Shown in pieces: positions 18,415-23,934 of a stretch of DNA of 23,934 bases. Source of the DNA: Vibrio tasmaniensis 1F-187 (GTDB taxonomy: Bacteria; Pseudomonadota; Gammaproteobacteria; Enterobacterales; Vibrionaceae); contig NZ_AJZM02000412.1 in assembly GCF_000272405.2 (NCBI RefSeq), positions 1 through 23,934 on the forward strand. The letters run 5' to 3'. The notes beneath the pieces are model-generated. The model ran no database searches and was not told where the DNA came from. It was given only the letters and a program-made list of their open reading frames with translations. Positions within the stretch are counted from its first letter, which is position 1. Every line of letters starts with the position of its first letter. A program made the translations under genes and the position numbers.

Positions 18415-18897
18415 ATGAGAAATATAATTGAGCCACTCCAAGCGTGGTGGACTTCAATAAGTCAAAGAGAGCAACGATTAGTCGTTGGTTGCTCAATTTT
18501 ATTGGTAGTAGGTATCATTTATTGGGGGCTAATACAGCCCCTCAGTCAGCGAGCTGAACTGGCACAGAGTCGCATTCAAAGTGAAAAGCAACTACTGGCT
18601 TGGGTTACCAATAAAGCCAATGAGGTGGTTGAACTAAGAGGCAATGGTGGCATTAGTGCTAGTCAGCCTCTGAATCAATCCGTGCCCGCATCTATGCGTC
18701 GCTTCAAGATTGAATTGATACGAGTGCAACCACGTGGCGAGATGCTGCAAGTGTGGATTAAACCTTTGCCATTTAATCAATTTGTTGATTGGCTGACATA
18801 CCTGAAAGAAAAGCAGGGTGTTGAGGTTGAGTTTATGGATATTGATCGCTCTGATAGCCTTGGGGTTATTGACGTCAACCGACTACAGTTTAAATGA
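18415..18897 (+). CDS. gspM: Type II secretion system inner membrane protein GspM
   Basis: GspM stabilises GspL in the inner membrane platform. The 160-residue protein has a short cytoplasmic end (ISQREQRLVVG at about 17-27), one membrane segment (about 25-43) and a coiled-coil plus ferredoxin-like periplasmic domain (PLPFNQFVDWLTYLKE and VEFMDIDR). The ATG at 18415 has AAGGAGA upstream at good spacing. A GTG directly before it is in frame and cannot be excluded. A longer frame opening inside gspL is rejected. Confidence 0.94.
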   Translation: MRNIIEPLQAWWTSISQREQRLVVGCSILLVVGIIYWGLIQPLSQRAELAQSRIQSEKQLLAWVTNKANEVVELRGNGGISASQPLNQSVPASMRRFKIELIRVQPRGEMLQVWIKPLPFNQFVDWLTYLKEKQGVEVEFMDIDRSDSLGVIDVNRLQFK

Positions 18898-18904
18898 GGT
18901 TAAT

Positions 18905-19684
18905 GTGAAACGCGGTTTATCTTTTAAGTATGGTTTGTTATTTAGCAGCATCTTTATCGTTTTTTTCTCGGTAAGTTTGTTGCTGCACTTGCCGGCTTCT
19001 TTTGTTCTCAAACATGCGCCCGTTGTACGTGGTTTAAGCATTGAAGGTGTTGAGGGTACGGTTTGGCAAGGTCGCGCTAACAATATTGCGTGGCAGCGTG
19101 TCAATTACGGCTCAGTGCAGTGGGACTTCCAGTTCTCTAAGCTATTCCAAGCCAAAGTAGAACTTGCGGTTCGCTTTGGACGTAACAGCGACATGAACTT
19201 ATCTGGTAAAGGGCTTATCGGGTATAGCATGAGTGGTGCTTACGCGGAAAACTTAGTGGCATCAATGCCAGCTAGTAACGTGGTGAAGTATGCGCCTGCT
19301 ATCCCTGTGCCAGTGTCTATTGCAGGACAAGTTGAACTGACTATCAAACATGCTGTTCAAGCTCAACCTTGGTGTCAATCTGGCGAAGGTACCGTGGCTT
19401 GGTCGGGCGCTGCGGTTGATTCTCCGGTTGGCTCGTTAGATTTTGGCCCTGTGATTGCTGACATCAGTTGTGAAAACAGCACTGTTTCAGCGAAAGGTAA
19501 TCAGAAGAGTGCTCAAGTTGATAGTGAGTTTTCTGCGAGCGTAACGCCAAATCAAAGCTACACCTCGGCTGCATGGTTTAAGCCGGGCGCTGAATTCCCA
19601 CCTGCGATGCAGAGTCAGCTTAAGTGGTTGGGCAACCCTGACAGCCAAGGTAAGTACCAGTTTACCTACCAAGGTCGTTTTTAA
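18905..19684 (+). CDS. gspN: Type II secretion system protein GspN
   Basis: GspN is an accessory inner membrane protein of unclear role, often dispensable in other species. The 259-residue protein has one N-terminal membrane segment (about 8-30) and a periplasmic part with VEGTVWQGRANNIAW near residues 48-62, the family signature. The GTG at 18905 has GAGG five bases upstream and lies seven bases after the gspM stop. It is the last gene of the operon, before a strong terminator. Confidence 0.93.
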   Translation: MKRGLSFKYGLLFSSIFIVFFSVSLLLHLPASFVLKHAPVVRGLSIEGVEGTVWQGRANNIAWQRVNYGSVQWDFQFSKLFQAKVELAVRFGRNSDMNLSGKGLIGYSMSGAYAENLVASMPASNVVKYAPAIPVPVSIAGQVELTIKHAVQAQPWCQSGEGTVAWSGAAVDSPVGSLDFGPVIADISCENSTVSAKGNQKSAQVDSEFSASVTPNQSYTSAAWFKPGAEFPPAMQSQLKWLGNPDSQGKYQFTYQGRF

Positions 19685-19734
19685 TCCGGTATCTACTTCT
19701 GAACTAGCATCCGTTGGTTATCAAATAACGAGAT

Positions 19735-19775
19735 ATAAAAAATGGGCACCTCAATGAGGTGCCCATTTTATTTGT
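19735..19775. terminator. Bidirectional terminator between gspN and cysQ
   Basis: A perfect 12-pair stem aatgggcacctc (19741-19752) / gaggtgcccatt (19756-19767) has a three-base loop. A T-rich tract lies downstream and an A run upstream, so it serves both the gsp operon and the convergent nudE-cysQ unit. Confidence 0.95.
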
Positions 19776-19821
19776 TCTGAGAATCTAGAGGATATCTGAC
19801 GGTTAAAGAGAGCAAACAAGC

Positions 19822-20649
19822 CTAGTCTTTACCTTGTAAGATTTCTGCCCACGGTAAGTCAGCATCACCAAGCACAATGAAGTTCGGGTTCTCAAGCGTC
19901 TCTCTTTCATTGTACGAAAGCGGCTCTAACTGGGTACTTAAGATTCGTCCGCCAGCTTCTTCAACAATGCACTGGGTTGCTGCGGTATCCCACTCTCCGG
20001 TTGGTCCAATACGTAGATAACAGTCCACAGCACCTTCTGCGACTAAACATGCCTTAAGCGCAGCAGAGCCAAGAGGAACTAAGTCGTAGTTCCAAGCAGA
20101 GCTCATACGGTTAGTGATTCGATTGATGTCTTGGCGACGGCTGATTGCCATCGCGATCGATTGGTTTGGCAGCTCGTGACGATGCGTTTTGATTTTAACG
20201 CTGTCATTAAGGTCTGGAATTTTCCATGCACCTTTACCACTGTAAGCGTAATAACTCACACCTGAAACCGGTGCGTATACCACGCCCATTACTGGCTTGT
20301 TGTGTTCGATTAGGGCAATAATTGTCGCGAAATCGCCACTTCTTGCAATGAACTCCTGCGTACCATCCAGCGGATCAACCAACCAGTAGCGATCCCATTG
20401 AGAACGTTGTTCTAGGCTGATATCAGCGGCTTCTTCCGATAACACCGGAATATCAGGTGTCAGTTCGCTAAGTTTTTTCGAGATCAGTTTATGAGCGGCG
20501 AGATCAGCACTAGTGACGGGCGTATCATCACTCTTGGTAAACTCTTCGTAATCTTTTTTCTCGTAGATTTCTAAGATCAGTTGCCCAGCAGAGCGAGCAA
20601 TCTCAATGACAGAGGGCAGCAGGTGAGACAAATCTTTTGTTATTGGCAT
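19822..20649 (-). CDS. cysQ: 3'(2'),5'-bisphosphate nucleotidase CysQ
   Basis: CysQ hydrolyses PAP to AMP, clearing the inhibitory by-product of sulfate assimilation. The 275-residue protein belongs to the inositol monophosphatase fold. Its metal-binding motifs are present: SEEAAD (71-76), DPLDGTQEF at 92-100, and WDTAATQCIVEEAGG in the C-terminal half. It is somewhat longer than E. coli CysQ (246), mostly at the ends. The start has only a weak purine-rich ribosome site. It lies 36 bases after nudE, so the two probably form one transcript. Confidence 0.93.
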   Translation of the reverse strand: MPITKDLSHLLPSVIEIARSAGQLILEIYEKKDYEEFTKSDDTPVTSADLAAHKLISKKLSELTPDIPVLSEEAADISLEQRSQWDRYWLVDPLDGTQEFIARSGDFATIIALIEHNKPVMGVVYAPVSGVSYYAYSGKGAWKIPDLNDSVKIKTHRHELPNQSIAMAISRRQDINRITNRMSSAWNYDLVPLGSAALKACLVAEGAVDCYLRIGPTGEWDTAATQCIVEEAGGRILSTQLEPLSYNERETLENPNFIVLGDADLPWAEILQGKD

Positions 20650-20685
20650 AAATATTCTCTTACTCTTCGAGTGATTCTGACTGTT

Positions 20686-21237
20686 TTAATTATTGTTTAA
20701 TACGCGAAGGGCTAATAGTAGGGCGGTAATACTGCGAGCCTCACAGAAGTCGAGATGCGTTAACAGTTCTTCGGCTTGAGTAAGTGGCCAGCGCACAATG
20801 TCTAGTGGCTCTGGTTCATCACCTTCTAGTTTCTCTGGGTAGAGCTCTTCTGCGATAAACAGCGTCATCTTGCTAGAGAAGTAAGAGGGTGCAAGGATCA
20901 CTTCTTTTAGAGGAGTAAGCTTGTTGGCACCAAAGCCAATCTCTTCTTTTAGTTCACGAACGGCGGCTTCATTTGGTTGTTCGCCGGGATCAATTAGACC
21001 TTTTGGGAAGCCGAGTTCATAGCGCTCTGTACCCGCAGCGTATTCACGCACTAACAGAATATCGCCTTGTTCAGTAATCGGAACCATCATGACTGCGTTT
21101 CGGCCGCTGGGCTTCATACGTTCGTAAGTGCGCTCTTCACCGTTTGAAAAGCGTAAATCGAGAGACTCGATAGAGAACAGTTTTGATTGAGCGACAGTTT
21201 GCTGAGCCAAAATTTCTGGTTTGGTCCTTTTTGTCAT
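20686..21237 (-). CDS. nudE: ADP compounds hydrolase NudE (Nudix)
   Basis: NudE hydrolyses ADP-ribose, NADH, Ap3A and related ADP compounds to AMP plus the second phosphate moiety. The 183-residue protein has an intact Nudix box: G80, E86, R94, E95, E98, E99 and G101. The ATG at 21237 has AAGGAG seven bases upstream. A GTG three codons earlier overlaps that ribosome site and is rejected. Placement next to cysQ suggests shared cleaning of adenosine nucleotides. Confidence 0.94.
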   Translation of the reverse strand: MTKRTKPEILAQQTVAQSKLFSIESLDLRFSNGEERTYERMKPSGRNAVMMVPITEQGDILLVREYAAGTERYELGFPKGLIDPGEQPNEAAVRELKEEIGFGANKLTPLKEVILAPSYFSSKMTLFIAEELYPEKLEGDEPEPLDIVRWPLTQAEELLTHLDFCEARSITALLLALRVLNNN

Positions 21238-21581
21238 TGCGCTCACTCCTTAACTCATTGGAATTCTTTCTTATAAAGTCATTCTAATATAGGGGAAATG
21301 ACGGTGAGTTCCTAGATCCTAGCTTTCATATCCTAGAATTATTGGAGCAGGAACCGATTGCGATCACTTGAATACCTTACTGCAAATGGTAACGCCTCAC
21401 TATTGTTGGCATTGAACGGGAAATATACGGTTGAGGAGTGCTTCTGCTGTTTTAAACACAAAAAAGGTTGATGCTTGCGCATCAACCTTTTGATTGAATC
21501 TTTAACTACCTACTGGCTAAGACTGTATGAGTGCTTAGTTGTAGGAGCACTTAGTTGTAAAGTGCCTAGTAGTAAACATGA
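21238..21581 (-). promoter_or_regulatory. Gap between nfuA and nudE (344 bases without a gene)
   Basis: From right to left the gap holds a degenerate tandem repeat next to the nfuA stop, the nfuA terminator, and the nudE promoter region. On the minus strand, TATATT about 50 bases before nudE is a possible -10, without a clear -35. Three CCTAG direct repeats lie at 21311, 21318 and 21332. No reading frame with recognisable content was seen. Confidence 0.5.
21461..21492 (-). terminator. Rho-independent terminator of nfuA
   Basis: A perfect 13-pair stem aaaaggttgatgc (21462-21474) / gcatcaacctttt (21479-21491) has a four-base loop. On the minus strand a run of T follows. It lies about 90 bases after the nfuA stop; the tandem repeat separates them. 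Confidence 0.92.
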
Positions 21582-21595
21582 TTAGTAGTAAGAGT
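21529..21595. repeat. Degenerate 15-16 base tandem repeat at the nfuA 3' end
   Basis: Four units end in tagttgta or tagtagta at 21529-21543, 21544-21559, 21560-21574 and 21575-21590. A partial fifth unit (gagtgctc) lies inside the nfuA coding end. On the minus strand each unit contains the last codons and stop of nfuA (TAC-TAC-TAA) or a variant of them, so the array looks like repeated duplication of the gene end. Confidence 0.65.
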
Positions 21596-22166
21596 GCTCA
21601 CCGCGATCGTGTTCAGTTGCATCACGAACGGCTGTCAATTCACCTTCGAATTGTTGAAGAAGTTCTTTCTCGATGCCTTCTTTTAGCGTTACATCAACCA
21701 TAGAACAACCGTTACAACCACCGCCGAATGCAACGATAGCAGCACCTTCTTCAGTGATCTCTACTAGGCTAACGTGACCGCCGTGGCCAGCAAGCTGTGG
21801 GTTCACTTGGGTTTGGATTGCATACTCAACACGCTCTATCAGAGTTGCGTCGTCTGATACTTTACGCATTTTAGCGTTTGGTGCTTTAAGCGTTAATTGA
21901 GAGCCCATTTTGTCAGTCACGAAGTCAATCTCAGCTTCGTCTAGGAATGGCAGGCTTAACTCATCTACGTATGCAGAGAATGCTTCGAAAGACAGTTTTG
22001 TATCAGACGCTTCGATAGCATCTGTTGGGCAGTAAGAAACACCACACTCAGCGTTTTGTGTGCCTGGGTTTACCACGAACACACGAATGTTTGTACCTTC
22101 AGGCTGCTGTGACAGCAGATTGGCAAAGTGAGTTTGAGCTGTTTCTGTAATAGTAATATTTGACAC
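21582..22166 (-). CDS. nfuA: Fe-S cluster carrier protein NfuA
   Basis: NfuA delivers [4Fe-4S] clusters to apo-proteins, including lipoyl synthase, and matters most under oxidative stress or iron shortage. The 194-residue protein (191 in E. coli) has a degenerate A-type domain (1-about 95, with [10 protein letters not shown] at 38-47). A C-terminal Nfu domain holds the cluster-binding CxxC at C151 and C154 (GGGCNGCSM). The GTG at 22166 matches the usual [11 protein letters not shown] start. An ATG 13 codons upstream (22205) has a better ribosome site, but it would run through a probable IscR operator, so I prefer the GTG. Its promoter lies in the 109-base gap after comF. Confidence 0.95.
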   Translation of the reverse strand: MSNITITETAQTHFANLLSQQPEGTNIRVFVVNPGTQNAECGVSYCPTDAIEASDTKLSFEAFSAYVDELSLPFLDEAEIDFVTDKMGSQLTLKAPNAKMRKVSDDATLIERVEYAIQTQVNPQLAGHGGHVSLVEITEEGAAIVAFGGGCNGCSMVDVTLKEGIEKELLQQFEGELTAVRDATEHDRGEHSYY

Positions 22167-22171
22167 GACGA

Positions 22172-22196
22172 ATACCTGAGTAGATTTGTAGGTTAT
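22172..22196. promoter_or_regulatory. IscR type-1-like operator upstream of nfuA
   Basis: The 25 bases fit the E. coli IscR type-1 consensus at 20 positions by my hand alignment. They begin ATACCTGAGT and end GTAGGTTAT. The site lies six bases upstream of the nfuA GTG. A possible promoter on the minus strand (CTGACA at 22214-22219, TAATAA at 22193-22198, 15-base spacing) overlaps it. IscR control of nfuA is known in E. coli, so this fits, but it needs testing. Confidence 0.5.
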
Positions 22197-22275
22197 TAGC
22201 GCCATTCTACTCCTGTCAGACTTGTAATTCAGCCCTTTTTTGTTGGATTGCTGTACAAGTAGCGATTCACAGCTT

Positions 22276-22989
22276 CTATCCAGAGGGCTCAGGAGTGCGG
22301 CAGATGCAGTAAATATCAATCCTTTTCACACCTACTTCAAGTAGTAATTGGCATAATTGATACACAGTACTGCCGGTGGTTACAACATCATCAATTATCG
22401 CGACGTGAGAGGGGATATTTCCATGAAAGTCTTGTTTTCTAAGCGTAAAAGCACTCTTTAGATTGTGTAATCGCGCGGATTTAGTTAGCCCTTGCTGAGA
22501 AGCTGTTGAGCGAATTCGACGGAACAGCACCTCATCTTTAACGCCAAGTTCTTGAGCTGTGTAATTAGCGAGCAGCTGACTTTGATTAAAGCCACGATGA
22601 ATATATCGACGCCAATGCAGAGGGACACTGGTGATCATCGAAGCAGGATGTTCGATACGTGAAGCTAATAGCTTTGACAGATCGCGTGCAAACCAAAACT
22701 TATCGGCGTACTTCATTTGCTGAATGTAACGTGCTGTTGGAAAGGTGTAGTCCCCAACACAATAGAGACGATGCCAAGGTGGAGGCTGTGATAAACATTG
22801 CCCGCACTGCTCTACTGTGAGCAGCGTTTTTAAACCACATCGTTGGCAGCGAGGAACTGGATCAAAGAGTTTGAGACAATAATTACACCATCTAGGATGA
22901 GTATCGCTGTGCGACTTATCTAGCTTACACAGGTCGCATTGAGGTGTGACCAGACGTGGTGTGTGTTTTTGTAGCCAATCGGATAACAT
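22276..22989 (-). CDS. comF: ComF/GntX-family phosphoribosyltransferase-like protein
   Basis: ComF proteins take part in natural transformation, probably in handling incoming single-stranded DNA. The enteric ortholog at this locus is GntX (YhgH). The 237-residue protein has an N-terminal zinc-ribbon region with four CxxC pairs (C18/C21, C35/C38, C48/C51, C62/C65). A phosphoribosyltransferase domain follows, with [16 protein letters not shown] at 122-137 and the PRPP-binding loop [12 protein letters not shown] at 197-208. The start ATG is divergent from bioH across a 93-base gap. Confidence 0.92.
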   Translation of the reverse strand: MLSDWLQKHTPRLVTPQCDLCKLDKSHSDTHPRWCNYCLKLFDPVPRCQRCGLKTLLTVEQCGQCLSQPPPWHRLYCVGDYTFPTARYIQQMKYADKFWFARDLSKLLASRIEHPASMITSVPLHWRRYIHRGFNQSQLLANYTAQELGVKDEVLFRRIRSTASQQGLTKSARLHNLKSAFTLRKQDFHGNIPSHVAIIDDVVTTGSTVYQLCQLLLEVGVKRIDIYCICRTPEPSG

Positions 22990-23082
22990 AGCTCGTGATG
23001 CTTTTGGGTTATGGTGTTCCTTTTACTCACAATACTGAAAAGCGCGGATTATCGCTGATGGAAAAAGTAGGGAATATCGAGA

Positions 23083-23859
23083 ATGAGTGACACGTTATAT
23101 TGGCATGTTTCTGGGCAAGGGCCTGATTTAGTGTTGGTTCACGGCTGGGGAATGAACGGTGCGGTATGGCAACAAACCGTTGATGCGTTAGAAGCTGATT
23201 TTCGAGTGCATGTTGTTGACCTTCCTGGCTATGGACACAGTTCTCATTGCCACGCTCAAGATCTTGAAGAGATAGCTCAGCAATTGTTGGCCGAAGCTCC
23301 AAAGCAGGCTATTTGGGTCGGTTGGTCACTGGGTGGCTTGGTCGCAACACACATGGCTTTGCATCACTCAGATTACGTAAGCAAATTGGTGACTGTTGCC
23401 AGTTCTCCTAAATTCGCCGCTGCAAAAGAACCCGTGTTATGGCGAGGTATTCAGCCAAACGTATTAAGCGCATTTACCGAACAGCTGGTTAAAGATTTCC
23501 AAACCACTATCGAACGCTTTATGGCACTGCAAGCCATGGGCAGCCCTTCTGCAAGGCAAGATGTAAAACAACTCAAGCAAGCGGTACTGTCTCGTCCGCT
23601 TCCGAATCCTGATTCTTTATTGGCCGGCTTAAAGATGCTGTCTGATGTTGACTTGCGTGAACAACTGCCGGAGATTTCAGTGCCTATGCTGCGTTTATAC
23701 GGGCGACTGGATGGATTGGTGCCAATCAAGGTAGCAAAAGATCTGGGTAGAGCGCTGCCTCATACCGAGCAATATATATTCACGCAGTCTTCACATGCGC
23801 CGTTTATGACAGAAGCCGATGCCTTTTGCAGTGAACTAGTTAGCTTCGCGCAAAAATAA
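23083..23859 (+). CDS. bioH: Pimeloyl-ACP methyl ester carboxylesterase BioH
   Basis: BioH removes the methyl ester from pimeloyl-ACP and so finishes pimelate synthesis for biotin. The 258-residue protein has an alpha/beta-hydrolase fold. It has an oxyanion HGWGMN loop (20-25), nucleophile S82 in GWSLGG (80-85), D210 in YGRLDGLVP and H238 in SSHAPF, so the catalytic triad is complete. Its start has a modest ribosome site (AGGG about ten bases upstream). Divergence from comF with nfuA beyond repeats the enteric arrangement. Confidence 0.95.
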   Translation: MSDTLYWHVSGQGPDLVLVHGWGMNGAVWQQTVDALEADFRVHVVDLPGYGHSSHCHAQDLEEIAQQLLAEAPKQAIWVGWSLGGLVATHMALHHSDYVSKLVTVASSPKFAAAKEPVLWRGIQPNVLSAFTEQLVKDFQTTIERFMALQAMGSPSARQDVKQLKQAVLSRPLPNPDSLLAGLKMLSDVDLREQLPEISVPMLRLYGRLDGLVPIKVAKDLGRALPHTEQYIFTQSSHAPFMTEADAFCSELVSFAQK

Positions 23860-23883
23860 TCACTAAATTTATTGCCGGATTGG

Positions 23884-23934
23884 TCGATATATAACCTAAT
23901 ACCAATCACTGTAAGTGTTCAAAAATAGCGTAGG
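23884..23934. repeat. Right copy of the intergenic inverted repeat
   Basis: The end of the window (23911-23934) is the reverse complement of 6-29 at 23 of 24 positions. Just before it, an inverted pair gattggt (about 23879-23885) / accaatc (23901-23907) could form a stem downstream of bioH. The element may continue past the window. Confidence 0.6.

Noticed and set aside
22167..22319. Long N-terminal extension of nfuA into comF
   Set aside because: The first 51 codons overlap the comF end and have no likeness to NfuA; the family start is at 22166.
1..23934. A defence island, phage, integron or other novel system
   Set aside because: All genes fit conserved housekeeping or T2SS families in ancestral Vibrio order; no integrase, transposase, attC-like site, toxin-antitoxin pair or CRISPR array was seen.

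Overview
The window reads as a piece of the main chromosome of a marine Vibrio, most likely close to the V. splendidus group (the clade is a guess; the genus is well supported). The pseudopilin, secretin, ATPase and GspL proteins closely resemble Vibrio cholerae Eps proteins as I remember them, and the gene order matches the ancestral Vibrio layout. I saw no tRNA, rRNA, CRISPR array, transposase, phage gene or broken gene.

Layout. (1) 67-2366, plus strand: yihY-like membrane protein, dtd, and a two-domain GNAT/hotdog protein (yiiD type), tightly packed and closed by a terminator at 2403-2431. (2) 2406-7791, minus strand: hslR-hslO (heat-shock and redox proteostasis), then pckA (gluconeogenesis), then a large AsmA-like envelope protein. 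Each unit except AsmA is closed by a clear terminator. (3) 8071-19684, plus strand: a complete gspC-to-gspN type II secretion operon of 12 genes with short gaps or overlaps. It is followed by a strong bidirectional terminator. (4) 19822-21237, minus strand: nudE-cysQ, two nucleotide-cleaning hydrolases. (5) 21582-22989, minus strand: comF/gntX-like and nfuA (Fe-S carrier), divergent from (6) bioH at 23083-23859, plus strand. This bioH/gntX/nfuA cluster is also conserved in enterics.

How the genes work together. The gsp block supplies every core part of the secretion machine except the prepilin peptidase (GspO/PilD) and a pilotin, which must be encoded elsewhere. GspG, H, I, J and K carry prepilin-type leaders that need that peptidase. 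The other genes are housekeeping: tRNA quality control, central carbon metabolism, stress proteostasis, nucleotide sanitation, Fe-S assembly and biotin synthesis.

I found no new gene system here. The points worth a second look are non-coding: an inverted pair of repeat copies at the two window ends; terminator-like and stabiliser-like hairpins around gspG; an IscR type-1-like site just upstream of nfuA; a PurR/LacI-family-like operator upstream of pckA; a heat-shock-type promoter for hslRO; and a degenerate tandem array that looks grown out of the nfuA stop region.
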